A DNA stretch of 64,000 nt from contig NW_025062477.1 of NCBI RefSeq assembly GCF_000002995.4, forward strand, positions 6,234,649-6,298,648, in the 5' to 3' direction. Shown one piece after another: positions 56,201-64,000 of the stretch. The notes beneath the pieces are model-generated. The model saw only the letters and a list, made by a program, of their open reading frames with translations. It was not told the DNA's origin and did no database searches. The DNA comes from Brugia malayi. Taxonomy: Eukaryota > Nematoda > Chromadorea > Rhabditida > Onchocercidae. Both the position numbers and the translations under genes were made by a program. The stretch's first letter is position 1, and every line of letters starts with the position of its first letter.

Positions 56201-59200
56201 GGCACAATCCCTCTTCAACCGCATCCAGACTGGGAGCAACAAGCGCATCAGGGCAAATTGTTTGGTAAATTTTACTGTAATTCAACTTTAATTTGCATGG
56301 GAAACAATATTTGGTAAAAAGAGTCATAAGGCGAAGAAGGATTAAAAGCAGAAAATGAGAATGAGTTTAACGGTGAGACCGAAATTGGAAACTCGAAGGA
56401 ATGAAGAAAGCAAACCATAGGAATTTTCCAGATCTTTGTTAACTTAAAAATTTTCTTTTTTGATATTTATTATTCACTTATTTTCATTCTTAAATTTAGT
56501 GGAAATACTTGGTTTTCTTGTTAGGAGTACATAGTGGATCAGTTAGTCTTTGCTGTTACCATTCTTTTTTATTTCGGCTAATTATTTTCGATTAGCTGGT
56601 TCCGGAGATCTAAACATGAAACTTTTTCAAAATTAATCCACAATTAGTTCCAGAATAATCCTGTTCCTCATTTTAGGAATCATTGAAGGGATAGCAGCAA
56701 CATCTGTTGATGGAATCAAGCTTGGACAAGTTTCTGCGCTTAGTTTCGATTCATTTGGGAATTTGGTTATATTTCATCGTGGTAGCCGCTCTTGGGACTC
56801 GATGTATGATGACTTCGTTTTATCAATTTTCTGTTCTAGATATAAGGGGATTAATTCTAACTATTTATTTCCTAAAAGTTTGTTTTTAGGTCATTTGATA
56901 TGGGAAACAACTTGCGAGACAAAAGACCTATTATGGAAGATGTGATTTTAATTACATATTCAGATAAGCCAAATGGGACACTGTCATTACGTAACAAATA
57001 TGGTAGTGAAAAGTATATTATTTCTACTTCTATATTTATTGGAATTAAAATATCTTGTTTTCTGGTTTTGTGTCTGTTATGATAGTAGGTCGGATGATGT
57101 TAAATTAACAAAATTGAGATTTATATGCGCACGCAGATGTAAGTGAATGAAGACAGAAAAAATATTGAGCATTTTGTTACCCGGCTAGTCAATACTACTG
57201 GACAAATGTGGATAACTGTGAGTAAAAAAAAAAGAAAGACAAAAAGACGATCGATATATTACTCTGAATATCGTATGGACAATAATATGATTTTATGAAA
57301 TAGGCTCAAATTTCTATCTCGTAAGACTAGTTGGGATGATAAGGGAGAGAAGATAGTAGATGACATAAAAAGGATAGCACGGTTAATCAACAGCATCAAG
57401 AGAAATATAAAAGTATATATTGAGAAAGCTTTGTTCTTTTTTTTGAAAAATTATTTACTTGTGAATTGGTTTTCAGATCTCTTTCTCGTGAACTATATTT
57501 TTTTAGAAAGATTTTAAAAGTTCATCTTCTTTTGCAGATTTTACATGCCACATGGCTTAACAATTGACCAGCAAAATGATTATTATACAACCGACGTTGG
57601 CTCTCACCAGGTTATCAAATGGTCGCTTTCACATGGTTATGTTCGTTCCTACTTTTTTGATTCATGGTGAGGGGTAATGTGGAATGGTTTCTACAATTTT
57701 TCAGAATTAGAATGTCAGTCAATTAAGTGACATTCTTCAGTTTGATATGAATGAGAACTTATTTTTAATCATATCAGTTCCTGTCTGATCAGTTTTATTA
57801 TTGCATGGAGAAGTGTGGCATAAGTTTGGTCACGAACTTCATCAAACAGGAATACTATCTGTAACAATGACTGTGATAGGTAGAGTAAATTGTCTAGTTT
57901 CGTTTCTCATGAAAATCCAAACTGTTTGACGGTCATTGCTTAAATTCTTATGAAGCCTTACTATACCGATGAAATTCTAGGCTCATTAACACAAGCTTTT
58001 GCACTGGGTGAAAAGTTTGTCCCAGGTAGCGACCAGAAACATTTTTGTAAACCAGCTGGTATTGCGGTCACTATGGATGGAAGTATCTTTGTCGCGGACG
58101 GCTATTGTAATAATCGAATCATGAAATTCGATCGAAGTGGACAATTTGTAACTCAGTGGGGACAATCGAATTATAATAGTAATAAGTTGTTTGTAAATTG
58201 ATAAAAATTATATCCAGTAGGTTTTTTATTATTTGAAAAAAATATTATTTGAATTTTGTTCCATAAATTATTTAAAACTTCAGTGTTCTAAGTCACTGTT
58301 GATAACAAAGTTAGGAATACGGAACAAAATAGAACGCGACATCCTTTTTCTAATAAATTTCTCTAATAAAATTTTTTTCTAACAAAATTTCTAATAAATT
58401 AGAAAATTTGCAGTATTTCTAAAGTTAACATATGGTGTGAAATGAGCTTTCGGGTAGGTAATTTTCAGTGAATGGCATGGGAAGCGTACATCTTTTGTTA
58501 CCACATGACATTGTTGCAAATAATGATGGTTCCTTGTTGTATGTTACTGATCGTGAAAATGCTCGAATACAAATATTTCGGAATGATGGACATATAATGG
58601 GCCAAATTGTTAATCCACAAAACATTACTGCATTTGAGAATATTTATTCAGCCGATATTCATAGTATGATTTTCTTCTTATTCTCTGTAAGTAAACTGGA
58701 ATCCGTTTCCTCTGCGGTTTGGAACGTTACTTATTGGAAAGGAGACACTGAATGGTAGTGTTGGAGAGAATTGGAATGAAAGACTAATTCTTTCGTTGAT
58801 TTGAACGTCCTATGTTGCTTCCGTAAATCTTTGTTTGAAATCCTTAAAAACTTATCAGCACTTTTTAATCAGTTCATGAAATAACATTTCTCATCGAATA
58901 AGATTGGTGCATAATTTGAGTATTTCCAACTTATATTAGAAATAACTTCGTAAAATGATAGTTTAAAAATTTAAGAGTAAAATTAAATCTTTTCCATATC
59001 AGGGATTGGTAGCTACTTAATAAACATTATATTAAGGTTATGTTTATGATGTTAAGTTTGTTGACTCGCAAAAGGCAAGCAACAGCTGTCTTCAGTAGTT
59101 TTTATCCAAAAATTTGCACTTTTACATCGAAGTTGTTGGAATTCGCTACATTTCTTCGTTTAATTATCTGATTTCAGATAATATACTGTACTTCATCCCT

Positions 59201-60261
59201 GGTAAACAGCGAAATGGTTTACCTTTACGCATGTTCAGTGCACATGCGAAAGCTGCTCGAGTACAATATTCATTTGAACCAACAAATTATCCATTCAATA
59301 GACCGCATGCAATTCGAGTTTCTAAGGATGGACGATATATCTTTGTTGGAGAATTGGGTCAAGATGGTGGTCGAGTTTTACAGTTTATAATAAATCCTGA
59401 CTGGGATCAAGTTGGTAGTGTGATTTTATTCATCTTGGATATTTTTAACTTTCAACGGCAACGTTTCATTCCCCATTTGCAGTAGTAGAGCTGTCGAAAA
59501 GCTAGTAGTTGGGTAGTTTCCTTTGTCTTCGGGATTATATTCTTATTTATTTTGTTAGTGTTAAATTTTGCCACTTGCGAATAGAATTTGAAATCCGGCT
59601 TATTTGCTTAAATCAAAACTTTATACATATTGCAGGGAATGAAATAGGTTCTTCGTTATTACTGTCGAATTTTGCAGTAAATCGAACTTCACAGTTCTCA
59701 ATTCCTACCACACTTCTGATTGCAATTGTCGCTCTACCAGCGTTGATCTTGCTTGCATATAAACAAAAGCGATTTATACGAATTGGAAAACAGTATTCAG
59801 TTTTAGATCGCGCAGTAAGTATCCATACAACTTAAAATTTTCCTAAACTTCTCGATTCCGAAATAATTTCTGGATATGCTCAGTGACAGTTATAAAAAAT
59901 TATTATCTTAATAGAAGGTCATTTTAGTTTGTTTTTGGTAAAAGTAGATTTTATCTTTATACTCATACTAAATCATAATAAATGGATTTTTTTATAAATG
60001 TATTACTGATGACCTAGATTAATTTATTTACTTGAAAACTCAACATGAATTTTTCGAATTAATTACGAATTTTCCAAATTGGTTGGGAATAATGTCACTA
60101 TTGTATTAGGGATCTTTTTCTACGAATTATTGATGAGAACTCTCGAGATTTTTATTTTTCAGGGCTTCAAACCTTTACGAACAGATGATTCGGAAATATC
60201 GGATGACGATTCAGAGGATGATGTCATTTGTTCCCGACAAAAAAACAATAATAGGTTTTAA
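53271..60261 (+). CDS. pam: Peptidylglycine alpha-amidating monooxygenase, bifunctional, membrane-anchored
   Basis: Makes C-terminally amidated neuropeptides in the secretory pathway: copper PHM hydroxylates the terminal glycine, zinc PAL cleaves it. Exons: 53271-53414, 53932-53980, 54290-54439, 54844-54923, 55268-55437, 55550-55783, 56062-56264, 56677-56803, 56890-57012, 57538-57635, 57981-58178, 58469-58663, 59178-59414, 59636-59814, 60163-60261; 761 residues. Signal peptide about 1-25 (MERINMVLMLLSLSLPITINAL). All PHM copper ligands are present: His77/His78 (VHHILLYGC), His143 (QVHYAHP), His211/His213 (RTHTHSMG), Met283 (DEMCN). PAL residues are present: Arg378 (FHRGS), His432 (FYMPHGL), Tyr501 (DGYCNNR), His538 (LLPHDIV), Arg554 (TDREN), His634 (RPHAIRV). 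One membrane helix at about 693-713, then a short basic and acidic cytosolic tail. Intron 2 contains a decayed copy of exon 3. Exon 9 end 57012 (GTATAT donor) was chosen to keep frame into FYMPHG. Confidence 0.95.
54046..54240 (+). pseudogene. Decayed duplicate of PAM exon 3 inside PAM intron 2
   Basis: Preceded by CGTACAG and followed by GTAAGT (54144), 54046-54143 is open in the entry phase and starts VTFSPRY, parallel to VRFEPFA of the real exon. The downstream piece catattttatatgcatgg (near 54151) and the next 70 bases match the 3' end and following intron of exon 3 (54408-54510), including aaaaacagttcagtata against aaaaagcagttcagcata. The HH copper pair is missing and the exit phase is 0 where exon 4 needs 1, so it cannot replace exon 3 in frame. 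Confidence 0.6.
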
Positions 60262-61860
60262 CTATTGGCCTTAGCCAGAGTTGAACAATTGTTTCATGGT
60301 CTTTTCCTAGGAAAAAGAAGCCGAACGAATCCATTATTTAAATCCTCTAGCCGGTGATGTTTTCCCATTTACTAATCAAAGGGATGACTTTTTTTTTGGG
60401 GAAAAAATCTGTCTTATAATGTTAATTTCTAGGTTATAAATGAAGATTGAAAAAAGCCTGATTTGACACAGCTATAGATCATAAAATGATTATTTCTCCA
60501 GCAATATTTAGGTTCTTTAAACATGGACAAACCGCAATGTGTTTGTTGCTCGCTATGAAACCGTGAGCTTTTTTAGCTTGAAAAATGAAAGAATATCAGC
60601 GGTCGAGATGATTTTGTAAAATTTTACGATTCTGTAAGATTTCATTTGCTTTTATGTTTTTCAGTTTTGAAAATCTCGTAGTGTTGCTATTTATCAGTGG
60701 TCTTTGTGATATCGGTTAAAAAAATTTATATCACTTCGGTTTTTCTCTTTCGGTTCTTTCCAGTTTATATCACTTCGGCTCTTCTCTTCACTTGTACATT
60801 TTACATTTTTTCTTGTCTATCCAGGCTTCTCATTTGGTTTTGAAATTTTCTTCACTTTTTCATTATTTTCTATTTCATTTCCTTTGATTTATCGTCCATT
60901 TTTCTTAAAATTTTGTTTTCTTTTACTTTCCTGCATTTAATACAAAGATACGATTCCGAAATATGGTATTTATTATTAATAATATTATTACATATCTTCC
61001 AGTACCGCTGCATTATGTGATTACTATTAGAACATAAATACCGAGATGTTTACTTACTGTTTTTCAGTTTTTTTCTCAAACATGTGATATTTTCTTTTTG
61101 TGGTTGTTTCTCGTCTGTTTATGCTACCTGAACATTTTTTTCCTATTTCCTGTGACAAATTCAAAGCTATGAAATAAAATTACGATATGCAATTGAAATT
61201 TCTCTTAGTGCAAATAACGCTATAATGAACCGAAAAATCATTTCTACTCAAACTACTTTCGAACTAGCTAGAAATTAGACTATAAGGACTATGAGACATA
61301 TCCAAGAAACTTTTGCTAAATAGAAATTTATTAGCTTTCTGAATAATTTTACTTAAATTTAATGAAATTTAGACTTCTAAAAGAGCCATGTATGTTAACT
61401 TTAAGGTGTGAAGTGTAATACTATGATCACAAAGTTTACGGATGTAAAAGATATTATTGTCATCAGTACGAAATCCTTACATTATTGAAAAGGTGAAAGG
61501 TAGCTGCTCAAATATTAATATATGATTGTAATCTGTACATAACGTAACAAAATCAACATATACTTCTCTAAAAAAGTTTTGTGGAATTATTTTCATCTCT
61601 GTCGGTACTCTTTATAAATTTGGTGAGATTATGAGAAGTTCCGAGAAGTAATATCAAACCCTTCAGAAATTTGCAAGGGAAAGAAATTCTATTCAAGTTT
61701 TTCAATAACTAATTAATAGCAATACAACATGTATATCAAGTTTTTTCATCAGAAATGCATAATGCAAAAAATATAGTAAAAATTGGGTGGCTTAATTTTT
61801 TCTTGTGACAATTTTGTTGAGTGCAGAAGTTAAAAAACAATTATTCCTACTAAGTACATG

Positions 61861-62088
61861 TGAGGAATTTTGTTGCTTTTTTTTTAGTCCTTTTTTATTT
61901 TTTGTTTTTTTTTTTTTCTATGTTTTGTTAGGTTTTTTTGATTGTTCTTGGTGTGGTTGTTTTTTTTTTTTTGATTCTTTTAATTTTGTTTTTTTGTCTT
62001 TTATAAGTGTATTTATTTTGGGTTTTATTTGTGTTTCTGAGGTTTTGGGTGGTTTAGTTTTTTATATTTGTCTTATTGTTACAGTTTA
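61861..62088 (+). pseudogene. Possible nuclear copy of mitochondrial DNA (NUMT)
   Basis: A 230-base block is almost only T and G on the plus strand, with few A and hardly any C, unlike its surroundings. One frame is open throughout and reads as a very hydrophobic peptide (for example DSFNFVFLSFISVFILGF, then SEVLGGLVFYICLIV) using TTT, GTT, TAT and GGT codons. That composition and codon choice are typical of coding strands in nematode mitochondrial genomes. The peptide is vaguely like a small NADH dehydrogenase subunit such as ND4L, but no subunit could be named with confidence. Confidence 0.4.
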
Positions 62089-62538
62089 GTTATGACAATA
62101 TTTTCGATGTAAATTGACGTATGCTATTACTTTATTGCATCACGCATGACAAAATTTCCATAAATAGCTTTTACAAATTGTTATATGCATACGTCAACAC
62201 TACTTATCATTTGCTTGTTTGAATTTTTTTCCACGTCTGATAATTTTAGGTTAACGTTACCATATCCCACCTCATTAACATGTTCATATGATGCTTATTC
62301 ATGGGCTTGAGGATATGTAAATAGAAAAAAGAACACGCCTATATGGTTATATGGTGTATATGGTTAAATATACGTACGCGTGACATACGTGACAAAGTGT
62401 TGGAGAGCGTGGTTGCTTGTTTATCTACGTACTGCTGTGAGGACTATTGTTGATGTGAAAAATATGTTGGAGGGGGTACAGCGTAGGGATTGCTTACCCC
62501 TTTTGCCTTTTTCTTATTTATTGCAGTTTGGCGTGAAG

Positions 62539-62596
62539 CGAGAGAAGGGAGAGAGAGAGAAAGTGAAAGAGAGGGGAGAGAGAAGAGAGAAGAGAA
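62539..62596. repeat. GA-rich purine tract
   Basis: Irregular gagaga/agaaga run. It lies inside a 116-codon open frame (62380-62730) that was judged non-coding. Confidence 0.85.
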
Positions 62597-63117
62597 TTGT
62601 GTTAAGGCAATGGCATATAGCCATCGACAGCACTAGCAGATGCGATACGGCCACGTCTGAAATCACTTCAATCTTTTGTCCTCATCAGCCACTTTTGGAA
62701 GGTTTCATTTGTTTGCATCGCGTGCATTAACGTTACATAATGCTTTATGTAGTGCATTTTACTTTACTTTCAACCTTACTAAGATTTCCATCATTTGTGT
62801 TATCCTTCATATTAAATTCATTTTGTTCACGTCATTTGCCGTCGTATGATTCTACTTTTCCATTACGATGACTTCCAAAATGTTTACTTTAGGATGAACT
62901 TTCATCTCGATCAACATCTAGAAATTCAAATGCTTTGAATTAGCTGCAACGTTTAATGCTTTATCCAGTATTTGATATATTAAAGCTTCTAGATTGCTTA
63001 GTATGATAGTCTTTGTTATTAGGACTCCGATATCTTCAATGTCATCATTGCTATTAATGTATATTATGATTCGTGTTTGTTATTCGCTTAATTTTTTTTC
63101 TTTATGTTTTGTTGCAG

Positions 63118-64000
63118 GATGGAATATAGCGATGGATGAAGGAGACGATTATGTACCACAAATTTCGCAGCTTGACTACTCACTGGTTGATAGCGGGCAA
63201 AGTGTTTTGCAAAATGATCCCGGTATTTATAGTCCACCACCATCTCAAATACCTCTGCAACATCTCCAGTACGGTAGTGAGGTCACAGGAATGCATCCAT
63301 GCCAATTACCCAGTCAAATGATTCCTCAAGGCATACAGCAACAACAAGTGATTAATTTATTTACTCATTTCCCACATGAGTGAAATTTGTAAACACAGTA
63401 CAAAAACATTTTTGTATTCAGCATGCTATCTTAGCTATGATTTTTTCAACATAGTATAGCCTAATTTGAGCACAATTTATTTTCAGGTGATACAGCCTAC
63501 GCAGGTGCCGCAACCAGTTGTGCAGAAGCCAAAAGTTCAAAGACGTCGCAAAAACGTAGCTAATGTTGAGCAGCAAGCTTTAGCGGGACAAGCAATGCTT
63601 CCACCCTCATCGGTACCTCCTAGACAACAATACATGAATAACATGACACCAATGCAGAGCATGGCGGCAATGTCTCAAAATCCCCTGATGACCCATATGC
63701 GCTCTCCAGGACCAGGATCACAAATGCAGCAACAGATGATGACTGGAAAGCATCACACATCAAATGATATGCCACCAATACGTCATCCAAGTCTGCCACC
63801 CAACGTTCATGATCCGTATCATCAACAACAGCAATGGTTTCAACAGCAGCAATTCCGCCTTCCGAGTTACCCACCACAACATCAGATGTACTCATCGCAG
63901 CAACGACCACCCATGAATCAGATGATGCCTCAGCAGACCTATTATTCGCAACAACAACAAATACAACAAGATGTCCGAAATCCAATGTATTATCAACCAC
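63118..64000 (+). CDS. N-terminal part of a large Gln/Pro/Met-rich protein, probably a nuclear cofactor (partial)
   Basis: The first exon follows a TTTTGTTGCAG acceptor; the main ATG is at 63132, and coding runs 63132-63347, then 63487 to the window edge (phase 0 at the junction). The 243 codons seen start MDEGDDYVPQISQLDYSLVD and are followed by long low-complexity sequence rich in Gln, Pro, Met, Ser and His. A short basic cluster QKPKVQRRRKNV is the only ordered-looking motif and may be a nuclear signal or a hook. No domain is reached before the window ends. The composition fits N-termini of chromatin remodellers or transcription coactivators; no specific family is claimed. A seven-codon uORF (63119-63139) overlaps the start. 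Confidence 0.75.

Larger units (their letters stand above)
60262..63117. other. Intergenic region downstream of PAM
   Basis: Contains the PAM 3' untranslated region, a T/G-rich block (61861-62088) of foreign composition, a GA-rich tract (62539-62596) and, at its right end, the acceptor (63117) of the next gene. The region 60700-60800 has a repeated tttatatcacttcgg word. Confidence 0.55.

Noticed and set aside
62380..62730. 116-codon plus-strand open frame
   Set aside because: Starts in ordinary intergenic sequence and gets its length from a GA-rich tract; no splice sites or recognisable motif.

Overview
This window looks like nuclear DNA of a parasitic, probably filarial (spirurid), nematode. 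The DNA is very AT-rich. Genes are cut into many small exons (mostly 50-250 nt) by introns with short AT-rich bodies, GTAAGT/GTATGT-like donors and the nematode TTTCAG acceptor. Several first coding exons sit directly behind an acceptor-like TTTCAG/TTTTAG, as expected for spliced-leader trans-splicing. The species is inference; no rRNA, tRNA or SL-RNA gene was recognised that would name it. All gene models below were assembled by hand from splice signals, phase and remembered protein families; no search was run.

Layout from left to right: (1) 1-2580, no gene seen. (2) Hexokinase (+), core 9057-13012, with a likely alternative first exon at 2581-2707. (3) Electron-transfer flavoprotein alpha, ETFA (+), 16073-19108. 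(4) A TAT-SF1/CUS2-type U2 snRNP splicing factor (+), 21368-24175. (5) Bifunctional CoA synthase, COASY (-), 24135-27192, whose last coding exon overlaps that of gene 4 on the opposite strand. (6) A small SH2 adaptor resembling the SHB/SHE/SHF family (-), 28216-29921. (7) About 6.5 kb of low-complexity intergenic DNA. (8) Cytosolic alanyl-tRNA synthetase (+), 36433-42553, all 20 coding exons. (9) A TBP-like factor, TLF/TRF2 type (-), 43710-46448. (10) CRIPT (+), 48430-49198. (11) Bifunctional peptidylglycine alpha-amidating monooxygenase, PAM (+), 53271-60261. (12) The N-terminal part of a large Gln/Pro/Met-rich protein (+), 63118 to the window edge.

The genes are mostly housekeeping (glycolysis, mitochondrial beta-oxidation electron transfer, CoA synthesis, splicing, translation, basal transcription) plus neuropeptide amidation (PAM). 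They do not form a pathway cluster or an obvious operon. I did not find a new defence or mobile system. The unusual points are structural: a coding-coding antisense overlap between two conserved genes; an alanyl-tRNA synthetase intron that cannot be spliced by GT-AG rules without losing conserved residues, beside a near-perfect 54-bp intronic duplication; a decayed duplicate of a PHM exon; a GC-AG intron and tightly arranged uORFs in the TBP-like gene; a GC-rich long hairpin in a hexokinase intron; a T/G-rich block that looks like inserted mitochondrial DNA; and a pair of diverged dispersed repeats flanking ETFA.
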